Translations under genes and position numbers: made by a program | Shown here: positions 46,364-59,170 of the stretch, piece by piece | How the letters are laid out: each line of letters starts with the position of its first letter | Position numbering within the stretch: position 1 is the stretch's first letter | The notes under the pieces: generated by a model | Seen by the model: only the letters and a program-made list of their open reading frames with translations | Databases searched by the model: none | Told to the model about the DNA's origin: nothing | Assembly: GCA_940337035.1 (NCBI GenBank) | Contig: OW679202.1 | Coordinates: forward strand, 44,347,763 to 44,411,762 | Direction: 5' to 3' | Source of the DNA: Agriotes lineatus | Taxonomy: Eukaryota; Arthropoda; Insecta; Coleoptera; Elateridae | DNA length: 64,000 bases

Positions 46364-47012
46364 ATTTCCTTTTACAGTGATCTCATAATTAGTCAAAAAT
46401 TTCATTTTTAACTTTTAATCATTTGTCAAAAATGTTCAAAAATGCAAATTCTACAAAAAACGGTACAAAATAGAGCGCTAGTTGAAGAGACGAATTTTTT
46501 CTAAAATTTTAAGCTGAATTCAAAAATGTAATAATATACCGGGTGATCTATTTAAAATAAGAGTTAATAAAAAAATAGAACAAGAAAACAAAAGAAACCC
46601 ACTTTAGTATTCAACTGGAAAGTCACCTATTTCACATCAATACACATTAAAAATGTAAAGTTTGAAAAAAATCGTTAGAGCCGTTTTTGAAAAAATCGAA
46701 AAAACTGAAAAATCACAAGAGTAAACAGCTACTTCCGGTTATGCGATTTTCTTCAAAAGCTTGCTGGCTCATCTACATAGTACACATAACTTATATAGGA
46801 AATTTCAACGCCATATCTCTTTTCGTTTTTGAGATATTCTGTTCACAGGCAGACAGACAGATACACAGACAGACAGACAGACACACAGACAGACCAATGA
46901 AAACAAATATGTTTTTTTGGGATCAGGGAACTCTAAACCATGAAGATCTGTTGAAAACTCAATTTCGAATTTTTGGGGTGAATCCAATACTTCCTGTATC
47001 GTAAAAGGAAGT
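46364..47012 (+). repeat. S2: second copy of the (CAGA)n composite repeat
   Basis: Direct-orientation homologue of S1 (2870-3524), from atttccttttaca to taaaaggaagt. Shared blocks include gagcgctagttgaagagac, taatataccgg, ggttatgcgat and caacgccat. The CAGA tract is at about 46853-46893 with impure units. Confidence 0.75.
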
Positions 47013-47620
47013 AATAAAACATATGTGAACTGACAACAGTTTTATAAATTTTCGATAACCTTAGAGCTAACTGCAAAATTTGTGGACACATTTCCACCTG
47101 TGTAGTTGACCAGGTGAAGCGTGACTATCATTGTATAGTATTTATTAGAGCAACTATAACCTATTCGATGCGCTACAGCACATGCAGTTATTCTGGGCTT
47201 TTTAAACTAAGATAATAAATTAGAGGCGTGCGAGTGGGCTTTTATTATCCGTAAGGGTCTCACAGAAATAAATATAAATTACGGTACAGTGAGCAGTAAG
47301 TAATTATTCAATTTCTTAGGATTTAGACAGAAGAGAATAAAATATGGAAATAGATGTACTCTAGTTGTCTGTATGTTGAGAAATCCCGAATTTCGCGACT
47401 CATAAACTAGAATGTATCTACCTATCATAAAAACAAGAAAGGTTTTTCACACCATTAGATCGTTTATAAAAAATAGTGATGATAATATAACTACGCCTAT
47501 TTTATTAGTAGATCATGAAAAGGCTTCGATATGGATTATTATATAATGATTGAATGCAGTAACTACATTAACAAATATAACAAACATAATGAAAATAAAC
47601 AGAGGCATTAGACACTGAAA
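47013..47620. other. No gene seen
   Basis: AT-rich, no long frame and no repeat recognised. Confidence 0.45.
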
Positions 47621-47629
47621 GATGAATTC

Positions 47630-49330
47630 AAGTTGAGAGACATTGCTTTGATGTTACTTAATTTCTTGGTGGTCAACAACATTACTTTTAACTGCTTAAT
47701 TTTGTTACTATCTCTGATATTATTCGGCAAAAAAGGATGTTAGAAGGTTATTTAAGACATAATCGTATGAATACATTAGTAGCATTATAATTATTCTAAT
47801 ATATTTTTGTTTTCATTATATAAAGGTTTCCTGTGGTGACGATACTCAGTTTTCAATCTATTTCGTCATTAATTTGACTTCTCTTCTCTTGCTAATCAAG
47901 CTACTGTCCCCTCTCTGTAGCTTTAGCTGTTTTTATCAATTCATTATTGTTCCCATTACTGGCATTCTGCTTTTGCTGTATATTTGATTATGTCTGTTGT
48001 ATTGCACTGCTTTACCACTCTGTCCAACGATTTTTTAAAAATAATTGACGATCTTGACAGTGTGGGTGTGCTAAACATTTATTTCAGTCTCTGCACTTTC
48101 ATTTCCCTTAAAGAAGTGTTGTCCATATACAGAGCTTAATTTTAGCTGGAACACCAACAAGCAAGAACAAGTTGATTCATACAAATATGTACCATTTGCG
48201 AGACAAATAATTGGTATTGGCAGTTTTTTCCTATGTAAATACAACTTTCACCAGTAATTGGTACGATTTCGCAATGCAATGAGTGCACCTTGGCACTCGA
48301 AAGGGTAAAAGAGGTTATGATTATAGATCAATGAATGAAATATAAAATTTGGAATTATCACTGCCAAAGTCGGTATAAACAATCAAAACCCTATGGAAGA
48401 AAAAGCGTTCGTCATTGCCAAGCTGGAGGACGGATAATCTTTGCAAGGAGTCGAGGATCATCTAGGTTCAAGAAAATCGACTATCCAGAACCTCAACAGG
48501 AAATGGGAGGACATGCATTTCTTGCCCCAGGCTCTTGGTGGAAACCGAACTGAGGAAACTGAGGATCAAGACGAAGCTCTAGTTACTTATGTGAGATGCC
48601 ATCCCTTCAAGTACGATTTTAGACCACAAAATAGGGATGAACTGGTTCAGGTTAATCAACATGAGTGGGTTACCTTCTCTCTACAATAAACAAACATTGG
48701 CAGAATCAATGAACCGAAGGCTTACTACTCTATTGAAACAAAATGATAGTTTCTAAAATATTTAATTTTTCCAATAATATTGTTGTTTTCGAGCTACCAG
48801 TTTTGTCTTTTTACTATTAAAATAATAATAAAAAACATGTGCGCTCCTGAAATACGTCATACTTAGCAAATTTGACATTCAAAAGCACTTCAATACTCCA
48901 AGATTTTTAAAATTCGCCTACTTTATAACTTATTCGTACCAATTATTATATCTCCCAGTAGTACCTTTTTCTAAGCTGCTTCCTTAAGAAAAAATACCTT
49001 AAAAAGTGTGAGGTCAAACTGGCTTTATTGTTACATATTAATTGACATAAAACTTCAGATTTGGTATATAGGCTTAGGTTACCCCTTCATCATTTCGTTG
49101 AAACAATGTCAGTAGCGAATGCTGCAGCAAGGTAACCTACTCCTTTATGAAGAATGCTTCGTAGCATCTTTATTATCTTTTTAATGTAATATTTAGAACT
49201 CAAATTTAAAATAAATACTCTATTTAGTTTTTTATTATTTTGGAAATAATTGACTCTTTTCGAGGAAAATGGATAAGTACAGGCATATACAGTGCACATA
49301 ATTTGACATGTCTAAATATTTAAATCGTAC
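47630..49330 (+). mobile_element. Tc1-like transposon copy A, internally deleted
   Basis: The inverted partner is copy B (51170-52605). The coding remnant at about 48370-48740 has SLQGVEDHLGSRKSTIQ (helix-turn-helix of Tc1 transposases), TEETEDQDEALVTYVRCHPF, then directly a C-terminal piece (NQHEWVTFSLQ, then INEPK). The DDE catalytic middle is absent and stops are present, so it cannot make a transposase. Ends are set only by where similarity to copy B stops. Confidence 0.65.
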
Positions 49331-49589
49331 ACTAACATGTCCTCAATAAGTTAATTCCCAATATATAACTCAGCTTCCTGGTTGATTTCCTTAGACCGTG
49401 GAGAAGACCTGCGTAGCTCTGCCAGAGATCGAGTAACTCATCTCGGTTAAAAATGAGGTCAGGGCTAATGAAAACGAAAGAAAATGGTCCTCGGAAAAGA
49501 GGGTTGGTTTGTAGCTAATAACTTTCTTCTATGAAAACAAGAATTGTTAAAAATTCACAAGCATAGTTACCCGGATCAGAAAAATGATT

Positions 49590-50530
49590 ACGATATCGAA
49601 TTGCATCTTTTTACTTGGAATTTGCGTACTCTATATAGAGCTGAGAACACTTACTGATATCTTGAAATACTAAGAAAATATAATGCGGACCTAGCAACAC
49701 TGTAGGAGGTTAGCTGGACTGGAGGTGGTATCATGGAAAGGGTTGACGATACAATGTATTCATTATAGCTGTGAAGCAAGGCAGTCTTGGTGTTAGTTTC
49801 ATTGTAGGACGAAGGTTGGAGTTCTTGATTATAAAGCAGCAGAACCCAGAATATAACAAATAAAATTTGTAGGTAGATTATTCAACTATAGTATAATTAA
49901 CGCTCATCGTCATACAGAAGAGAAGTTAGAAAATATGCTTTCTATAAAGAACTACAGTGTGTATATAGACTCTTCACATATGATGGTCAGTGAAATCAAA
50001 AGCTAATAAGCGTTACCGTACGCCTTATGAAACAGCAATCATGAAGTCTCTTTAGAAAGATAAAATGCGCTCTGCATACCACTTTAATAAGACCTGTCCT
50101 TACATATGGCCCAGAAACATGGTTACTTGACCAAAAAGCCCAAACATTACTAAGCAGTTTTGAGCATAAAGATTTACGGGGCCATTTGTAAAAACGATAT
50201 ATGGCGTAGGCGATACAATTTTGAGTTATATCAAATGTTTGAAGAGCCAAATATTTTAAAATTTATAAAAATCTCAAGACTAAAATGACTGGATACGTCC
50301 AAAGATCCTAGAACTAATCGATTATCAGAAAATATTTTGATAGACAAGAGTAAGTAGAACGATGAGCAGTAGGGAGACGAACGCGGTGTCTGGATGGTTT
50401 AGAAAAGTGATATAGGTGTAAGGAGCTGGAGAGTGCGAGCGATGCATAGAACTGAATGGAGAATTGTGCTTGGACAGTACAACGTTCAACCAGGACTACA
50501 GCGCCACGCTGATGATGGTGATGATGATGA
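49590..50530 (+). pseudogene. Non-LTR relic: endonuclease start joined to C-terminus
   Basis: FTWNLRTLYRAENTY, ILRKYNADLATL and EVSWTGGGIM (about 49605-49740) give the endonuclease start, and FNYSIINAHRHTEEK is near 49870-49920. RT is missing. The tail follows at about 50050-50500: TLIRPVLTYGPETWLL, TKMTGYVQRS and RRTRCLDGLEK. A GATGATG-type tail at about 50513-50530 marks the 3' end. It lies between the two inverted Tc1 copies. Confidence 0.7.
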
Positions 50531-51169
50531 ATAAAATGACAGTGTTCTATAGAAATGCATATTCATTTAGCTAGTTTAGTCGATGGCGTTATATTTTAGT
50601 GTTTAGCAGTGTTAAGAAACCAAGATAAGAGAAGTTACCGTCTTCAGAATTTGTGAGGTTTCTACTCTCATTTTGATAGTATTTAGGGAAAAGGATTTTG
50701 TGAAAACACCACGTCATAGGGTTGCAATTCCTTTGTGGTAGACGGTTCCATAGCATTTTAGCTGTTGCTTATGGTTTAATCCAATCCTATCAATCGGTTA
50801 ATGTGGGTTGCTTGTTGATATCTCTATAAATATTTGGTTTCCGTAAATCTGTAGACTTTATAGTTATACTGGTTTTATGTAGCCGTGAAAGTTTTGTCTA
50901 TATAGAATTAACCATTTATTGTTTTGCACGACGTTTTCTCTTGATTGTTATTGTTACGACGAATATACTCGACTCTGCCTAGGTAGATTGAATCAAGGGC
51001 GGCATGAGGAGAGGGGGGGGGGGTTAAAACCAATAACTGTAAGGTTATGTTCTATTTGCCATACTTTCTACGCTCTGGCATTGTTTAATTTGTAAATAAC
51101 GTGTCATATCTAAGAATGCGCATCTTTGAATTAACTTATTGAGGGCATGGTAATATTGGTAATGTATAA

Positions 51170-52605
51170 TTTTTTTTATTTAAATATGTAGACATGACAA
51201 ATTACGTACACTTTATATGCGCTTACTTATTCATTTTTCTCGAAGAGGGTCAATCATTTCCAAAATAATTAAAAACGAAATCGAGTATATATTCTAAATA
51301 TTGCATTTTAAATATTACATTAAAAGTATAATAAAAATGCTACGAAGCATTCTTCATAAAAGGGTAGGTTACCTTGCTCAGCATTCGCTACTGACATCGT
51401 TTCAAGCAAATGATGAAGGGGTAACATAAGTCTATATACCAAAGTTGACGTTTTATGTCAATTAATATGTAACAATAAACTCGGTTTGGCCCCACACCTT
51501 TTAAGATATTTTTCCTTACGGAAGCAACTTAGAAAAAGGTACTGTTAGGAGCTATAATAATTGGTACGAATACGTTATAAAGTAGGCGAATTTTAAAAAC
51601 TTTGGTGCATTGAAGTGCTTTTGAATGTCAAATTTGATAAGTATGACGTATTTCAGGAGCGCGCCTTGAGTTTTTTAAAAATTATTTTGATAGTCAAAAG
51701 ACAAAACTGGTAGGGCGATTTAATATTTTGTGAAACCACCATTTTGTACCAATAAAGTAGTAAACCTTCGCTCCATCGATTCTGCCAATTTTCGTGTTTA
51801 TTGTAGAGCGAGCGTACCCCACTCATGTTGAATAGTATGAATTAATTCATCTCCATTTTGTGGTTTAAAATCGTACTTAAAGGGACGGCACCTCACGTAA
51901 GTAACTAGTTTACACCCAACGTGCATTCATTCTATTACGAAATCGTACTAATCACTGGTGAAAGTCGTATTTACATAGGAAAAAACTGTCGTACCAATTA
52001 TTTATCTCGCAGTAGTACATATTTGTATGAATCAACTTGTTCTTGCTTGTTGATGCTTCAGTTAACAAGAACTCTGTATTATGGACATCACTTCTTTAAA
52101 GGAAGTTAAAGTGCAGAGACTCTGAAATAAATCTTTAGCACACCCACACTATCAAGATCGTCAATTATTTTTAAAAGATCGTTGCATAGAGTGGGAAAGC
52201 AGTGAAATACAACAGACATAATCAAATGCACAGCAAAAGCAGAATGTCAGTAAAAGGAATAATAATGAATTGATAAAAACAGCTAAAGCTACAGAGAGGG
52301 GACAATAGCTTGATTAGCAAGAGAAGAGAAGCCAAATTAATGACCAAATAGATTGAAAACTGAGTATCGTCACCACAGAAAACCTTTATATAATGTAAAC
52401 AAAAATGTAGTCGAATAATGATAATGGTACTAACGTATCCATATGATTATTTCTTAAATAACCTTCTAACATCGTTTTCTGCGGAAAAGTATCAGAGATA
52501 GTAACAAAATCAAGCAGTTAAAGGTAATTTTGCTGACCACCAGGAAATTAAGTAACATCAAAGCAATGTCTATCAACTTAGATTCATCTTTCACTTTCTT
52601 TTAAT
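51170..52605 (-). mobile_element. Tc1-like transposon copy B, inverted
   Basis: Matches copy A in reverse across most of its length, for example gctacgaagcattcttcata at 51341 and the cacccacact...gatcgtcaattattttt block near 52141. It lacks the N-terminal helix-turn-helix stretch seen in A (deletion near 51925), but its C-terminal remnant is better: IQHEWGTLALQ, KLAESMERRFTTLL and NGGFTKY, the usual end of Tc1 transposases. Confidence 0.65.
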
Positions 52606-53005
52606 CTAAATACAACCCGCATTTGCTTTAACCAATTGCAGAAATAGGAACTGAATATGGCAAGTAACAGAGTAAGATGAAGACTATTTCTTAATAGCCT
52701 GTGCGTATAATAGTATAAGGAAGAAAAAGAAGACTAAATGTTTGAGAACCGTGTGAAATATTAATTTTTTCTTCCTCTGGGGTCTTTCTAGATGAATACT
52801 TGCACCTTTGTAAACAGCTTTTTGGTGATCACTTCGGTTTCGGATTTGTTTTAGGTCCTTTGCTAAATCTAAATTATTTCATGTTCAGTATACAATTTTT
52901 GTGAATATTAAATTTTTGAGATTCATCTTAAAACAAAACTGTAAGTATTAATTTTACATGTAGGTAAATATGAGAATGATATATTAGCGATAGATTTACG
53001 GAATG

Positions 53006-53150
53006 GGACGTTTCGGCGCAGCCGATTCGGCGCGGCCGATTCGGCGCAGCCCTTTCGGCGCGAAGACGCTTCGGCGCAGAGACGGTTCGGCGTGAGACGT
53101 TTCGGCGCAAAGACGTTTCGTCGCAAAGACATTTCGGCGCGGAAACGTAT
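53006..53150. repeat. GC-rich minisatellite 1 (14-16-bp unit ttcggcgc...)
   Basis: About nine units built on ttcggcgcagccga to ttcggcgcaaagacgt. Open frames on - through it are repeat artefacts. The flank includes a cacatgcaaattaataaaa-type block shared in inverse with minisatellite 2. Confidence 0.85.
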
Positions 53151-54369
53151 CCACTCCCACCAATTTATGTGCATTTCACATGCAAATTAATAAAAGCACT
53201 CCAGTTAGCAAATTAGCAAGAGAAGTTTCAAGTGAAGCACGCACTTGCTTGTACTACGAGTTTTAGAAGTTCGACCAATAGAAAAATGTTGCTAGGTAGT
53301 GGCTTAACTATTTCTGTTGGGTGAATAAGGTATAGTTATGGGCCAGTTAGGTTAATCCTAATTTTAAACAAGGTTACTTACATCTAATAACCTTTGACAT
53401 TTTTTACATTATCCGTTGGCTGTTTAAATTTCTGATTGAACTGTTGCTAAACATACATCTCCTGGCATGTCATTGTAATTAGCATAAGTGAACCACGAAC
53501 CTAATTGTGATTTAAAGATTCACAGCTACATATTCATTAAATGACTGAAGCAACGAATTATGTTTTTATAAAAATTAAGTTTTATAGAACAAGAGTATTG
53601 TTTTTGGAAAAATTACAGAATTAGGTGATTACAAAATGTCCCCAAGGTACAAACATTAATAAAGCGAATAGTTTTTAAAAGCCCTATTACATATTGGAGT
53701 AAATGGGGTATATGTAAATTCATTTCAATGAAAACGCGTCCATTGCTCGTCATGTATTTTTCATGACATACTAAGTAAGTAACGTAGAAGACATTGAAAA
53801 ATACAATTGTAAATTTAATTTACTAATTATATTATGTTTTCTAAAGTTATTTCAAATTCTATTGGTGGTTTCCTAATTTAGTTCAAAAGGAACTAGCATA
53901 TTACACATTTAAACGATCAGCAAAATATTTAATGGTAGATTTAAAACAATATATTATTTTCAAGACCACAAAACTAAAAAAACTTAAGAGTTTGTATACA
54001 CATTTGGGAAGAAGTCAATGTTAGGTCCACTTTAATTTATTCTTACTTTTATTTGAATATGTTAACTAGGGAAAGTACCTACATATTGAACAAACGCTTT
54101 TTAAGTATTATTTAACCTGATATTTTTAGAAGTATGCTTTCAAAACTTTTCTTTACATACAACATAAAAATATACTAAATTGTAGCGTTGTACTCTGACG
54201 TAAAAGCTAATATTTTCTAGTAATTTTTATTTATATAGAATTTCAATTATCCTCTACTATCCTCTAACTAAAATATATTCGAAAGGGCCTCATACGGAAA
54301 TTAACAAAATATAACATTTTATTAGCTTGTGATTTACATGTAAAACTGAACCCACAAAATAGGTATACT
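53151..54369. other. AT-rich interval between the inverted minisatellites
   Basis: No coding signal. It could be the interior of a non-autonomous element or plain spacer. Confidence 0.4.
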
Positions 54370-54505
54370 CGCGCCGAAACGGCCTCGGGCCGAATCGGCT
54401 CGAGCCAAAACGTCTTTGGGCCGAAAAGTCTCCGCGCCGAAACGTCTTCGCGCCAAAAGGGCTGCGCCGAATCGATCGCGCCGAGTCGGCTGCGCCTAAC
54501 GTCGT
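54370..54505. repeat. GC-rich minisatellite 2, inverted relative to 1
   Basis: Reverse complement reads as the same unit series, including cgattcggcgcagccc and gcgaagacgtttcggcgcgg. With minisatellite 1 it brackets about 1.2 kb of AT-rich DNA. Confidence 0.85.
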
Positions 54506-56985
54506 AGACCGATATATTTATTTGCACTATATTACCGAGGTAAGTTTCGATGTTTTGCTTTGCTAGTTAATAGCCCAGAGAGCATTTTTTGTCTGCTGCT
54601 TGCTTAGTATTTTCCATAACGGTTTACCATCAATATACTATAGCATTCTTAACGTAGAATACTGTGTAGTGTTGTGAAATATTAAGTTTATAAAATTGCC
54701 ACAACACCAGCACAAATAAAATACAATATTTGTACGAATAACACTAACAATTATTTTAATATGAAATATCAAATATCATTCCATAAAACCGATACCGATA
54801 CGTGTTAGGTGAGATTTAAGTTTTGTAAACTGCTAGAGAGTTGTATTTAACAAAAATTCAAGATTCAATAAAGTAAAAGAACTGCTTGGTGGTTCTGTTG
54901 TACTTATTTTGTTTTATGATTTTCAATTTTCTAAAACAAGACTAGGACCACACTTTCCCTCAGGAGCATTTCCTACCCTCACAACCGTCATGAAATTTTA
55001 CTTGCAAGTCCCCTGCTTCTTAAATTAACAATATCCTCCTACCTGACATACACTCGATTTGCTTCTATCATGTGATACACATTTGATTTTGAACTATTGA
55101 TTCTCTGGAATTAGATTTTTCATTTGTTTATTTCACAAGTACTAGACTTTCTATCCCAAACAAGAAGTGTGGGTTAACATGAGTCTATTGAGATTCCGAT
55201 GGAAAATAATTAACTCTTGCGAGTTAAGCAACCCGAAGCACTGATTTTCAACAGGGAGTAGCGTTTTCCCTGGAGATGGCAGAGCTTTAGGGAGAGGACT
55301 GAAGATACATTTTGAATAGCTGCTCTATGATACAGGGAATTTAATGCGATAATATACTGAAATATATAAAAGCTCAAATCAAATTTCGGTGCGTTTCGAA
55401 TATTTATTTCTGCATTTTAACTTGTTTATTCTTACCCACAATATTTAATGAATTTTGATAATGGCGATGCTGGGGTTAGCGCGCGTAGGAGGTCTGACGT
55501 TAGTATATCGAATTAATAATTTTAGTAGCATTTGGAAATTTTTCAAATATATCGATATGCTTTCTCTATGTAAAATTAGTATATAGACTGGCTACACACT
55601 TTATAAACAACTAGTTCCTTTTTATAGAGATTGCAATTAATATTGTGTCAAATTGTATTTATCCACCAAAAATTAGACACTTTATAGGTTAGGCCAGATA
55701 TAACAGAAGATATATAACACTCCAGTATTATCTATTTCGCCAAACTTATAAGCAGTCGCAGTAGTTGTCCTATTACAATGTTGTACAACTTATAATAAAG
55801 GCGATATGAATTTTATTGTGGCTAGTAACCGGTACACTGCAGTTGCAGTGACATTTTATACCCCAACAAAAAAGATATTTGGTAGATTAGAATCTTCATT
55901 AAGGGAAAACTGGCGAGTTTTCAAAAGAGTGGGGCCAAGGTTAGTCACAAATGAGTGAAATGAGATAGCAGTAATTCAAGCTATAACTGAGAACCCTCAT
56001 GCAAACCAGCGAGTTTTCCAGAGGCGTACCCAGGGGGGTTGAAGCGGATCTTGAAGTTTTATTGCAAAGATTTGTAGAGGTGTTTTGTTTTTTTATTATC
56101 GAATGGGAGACGTATTAATATATTTGTTGCTAACTGCTTCGGACACTAGCGTGCATTCACGTTTTGGACCTAAATATTACATGCTTGTTTTGTTTAATTC
56201 CTTCACAATTAAGTAAGGTATACTATATTACGACATATACATAACTGAACTCAGTGTTATGAATATATAAACATTACTGGGATTTTAAATACTTTGAAAG
56301 GACAATATATTTGAGAACATTTTTTACAAAACTAATTATACGGTTCACCAGTTCAAACTTCCGAAATAGATCCAGATCTAATAATAATAATAATAATAAT
56401 ATATTTATTTCCGGAATCATAATTATAAAAATTACTGAAAATCAATTTACACTAAAAGCATTTGTTTCTTGATGATCATGACTCCAAAAATAAATTACGA
56501 AGACGAAGTAAGCCCACAGAAGTTAAAGAAAACTTGTATGTGAGTTATAAATTTTATATAAATGACGTAAGGATACAAAGCTGCTTCAGGTAATCACATT
56601 ATGAGAAGATAATATAATGTATTATTATTATTATTAAAGAAATAAAATACAAGGCATCAACGACACTGGCTATTAGCCCCGGGAACTATAGATTTATATT
56701 ATATTATTTGACATTTTAGTGACACTTAGGTAACGCATAAGTTTTTGCACATTTTGATAGTCATTATTTAGGATAACTCACACTTTTTAATTTCTTGAGG
56801 GAGAACAGATAGTATAAACGGGGCACTATATAATTATATGAGGGCTATTCACTAGTTTTTTTTCAAATTTTTCAAGATGAACCTCAATTTCACATCTGTA
56901 GCTAATATAGTATTCCTGTGCAATTTTCTTTTGTTTTATGCTAAAGGCAAAGTGTTATATAACAAAACAACTGTCATATATCAAA
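54506..56985. other. AT-rich spacer with trinucleotide tracts
   Basis: (TAA)n at 56379-56400 and (ATT)n at 56621-56636 lie in opposite sense about 240 bp apart. I recognise no coding or RNA feature. Confidence 0.45.
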
Positions 56986-56988
56986 TAG

Positions 56989-57671
56989 CTCACCGTCTTT
57001 TAGACGATGGAAGTATTGCAATCGTGAAAAAATCATCTTATGAGATTTGTTCAGATTTTCACGCTTTAAGGACCTTAGATGACGAAACACATACTTTCTC
57101 AATTCCGTCTGTCTGTCTGCCTGTTGCCGGCATAACTCAAAAATTATTTGTTAGGGGAATATAATATTTTGCATGCAGATATATGTCTACCTGGTATAAA
57201 CCCGAAAAAAATCGGAGAGGGTGAGCACCGCACAAAAATAACTTTTGCTTTAACTGAAAAATAGATAAAAGTAATAACTTGCACATAGCTCAGGTTTTTT
57301 GACTGACAAATACGGGACCCAATAGATACAGGGCAAATGTTGTAAAATAGAAGAAAAGGGTTAATAATGAATGCATTGTGTTTAAGGCAGCCGCATCTTG
57401 CAGATGCGAGAGGTCCTCTGTGGCCGAATGCAACGAAGGGCCGGTTTAGTTACGGGCTACTACTAAGCATTGAAATCGCATTCGCAGGCTCTGAAGTTCT
57501 AATCCCATCGCCGGTAACGTTTTTATTAATTTAAAAAATTGATGTAATTCGCATTACCAAGAGTTTCCTTTTATTGTTTTCATATTATTACGAACGTGAA
57601 GATATTTTCACCCCTATTTTCTTTTAATTTCTAAAATTGTTTAGCGTCACAACGTCCATTTGTGAGGGAAG
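56989..57671 (+). repeat. R6: composite repeat with a different tRNA-like block
   Basis: Same orientation as R3: caccgtcttttagacg hairpin, cttagatgacgaaa, a short GTCT tract (57105-57125), gagggtgagcacc, tRNA-like block (57412-57530), gcgtcacaacgtcc and a final tgagggaagatgtgagtaa. The outer end runs on to tttacagatttttt at about 57700. Confidence 0.7.
57412..57530 (+). other. tRNA-like block in R6 (distinct type)
   Basis: TGGCCGAATGC (57421-57431) looks like the A box of a Ser/Leu-type tRNA, and AAGTTCTAATCCC (57494-57506) is a B-box-like site, followed by a short T-run. Its body differs from the blocks in R2-R4. Confidence 0.5.
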
Positions 57672-57714
57672 ATGTGAGTAATGCCTTTTACAGATTTTTT
57701 TATATAAAAGTTCA

Positions 57715-57960
57715 GTGGTTTGAACTGTTTGAACTGAAACAGCAGGGGCCTTTTTCTAACAACATTATTTACATGAATATTCCATTTTAAGTGCTGATCG
57801 AATTGTATTCCCAAATATTTTATGTTTTTAGTAGCTTCGATTGTATATTCTGTTCCTTCGTTTCTGGTTGCTAGGTCTTGAAATGTTTGAGCTTTTTTTG
57901 ACATATAGGTAAAATGTACGTATTTAGTTTTTTGATAAAACATCATCCTTTTTTGTCTTT
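57715..57960 (-). pseudogene. Non-LTR post-RT fragment
   Basis: On -: KTKYVHFTYMSKK, then IEATKNIKYLGIQFDQHLKW and NVVRKRPLLFQFK, matching the KT.Y..F...; I..IKYLGI..D..LKW..H motif just after RT in CR1/Jockey-type elements. It abuts the end of R6. Confidence 0.7.
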
Positions 57961-58594
57961 TTTGTACAGTGGTTGTATTACTTCTGTCTTATATAATGAT
58001 AGGAAATATATATAACAATGTGTTGAAAAGGTTAATTGCAGGTATGTGAACGTGTATATTTAATTATATTGGTTTAAATTTGACTTTGCAAAGTTTTATT
58101 GAAATGTACTTTAAATTGATGGAGCACTTAAGGGTACCTGACATTCGTACAGGCGACATGTTTATCAAATACCTTCATTGAAGTAAACACTTTATAGGTC
58201 TACTTACTAAAGTGGTTTCGTTTTCTATTTAAACCGTGTTGCAATATGTGTCATTTTTCTTACTTTTTATGAAATTAGAATTAATGTTTAATAGGTTTTT
58301 GTTAGATTTATTTAAAATTTTAGAATATATCTATGTATAAAAGCTTATGCCGATATTTTTAATTAGCTATAGGATACTGCATCAATAAACGTTAAAAGAA
58401 ATAGTTCGCACTTTTGATTCTCGTAAAAAAGTATATTGGGTAAAATAATCAAAACATTTGTCGTGAAAATTATACGTGTTGTGCTCCAGGGGATTATTCT
58501 AGTTCGGAAAAGAACCAAACATAGCTTCACAATTATTTTAATTTAAAAGTAAACTCTTCAAAATCACTGTAATACCTCAAAAAATGTTGACGTT

Positions 58595-58760
58595 GGGGAT
58601 TCTAGGACCTTACAAAATAGACCAATCCCTCGAAGAATATCGGCGCCATTGTCTGGTAAGTGTGGGAAATAAAACAGTTAAAAGTTTACCAAATTATGAT
58701 GGAACAGGCAATGGCTAGCACTGTATAAAAGGGTGCGAAGTTGGACTATAAGCCTTATGA
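58595..58760 (+). promoter_or_regulatory. TATA-promoter-like unit 1
   Basis: Contains TATAAAAGGG at 58724-58733 in cactgtataaaagggt context. The upstream part (gattctaggaccttacaaa ... ccattgtctg) recurs in unit 2, 405 bp downstream. No ORF follows that I can call. Confidence 0.45.
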
Positions 58761-58994
58761 AGGTTCTAATTTATTGCCCCCAAACACTTAGAGAATCTAT
58801 TAAAATATATTCTAGTATAGGTTTCACAGCTTCTTAGACTGTAGGTATGCCTGCTGCGCGATAAAGTTGAAAGTTGCAAATGAACCACGGTGCATTGAAA
58901 ACAATGCGGTAAACTTTGTTTTCTAAAGTTTGTATTTTTTAATCTCTGTATTACAGATGGTACTCCCCATGGGAATGAATGGCCACATACGAGA

Positions 58995-59170
58995 CTCTAA
59001 GGCCTTACAAACAGCTCAATTCCTGGAAGAATTTCGATATCCATGATTGCCCATTGTCTGCGAAGCATATCAAACCAAGCAAGTAAAATCTTACGAAATT
59101 CCGATGAAACAAACCATGAACAGCACTGTATAAAAGGGTTTGCAAAATTAGGCCCTCTCTTTCACTACAT
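58995..59170 (+). promoter_or_regulatory. TATA-promoter-like unit 2
   Basis: TATAAAAGGG at 59129-59138, with an initiator-like TCACT at 59162-59166, about 35 bp downstream. It shares gactctaaggccttacaaa ... ccattgtctg with unit 1. A donor-like gtaagtg at about 59280 could end a short first exon, but no coding exon is recognised. Confidence 0.45.
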
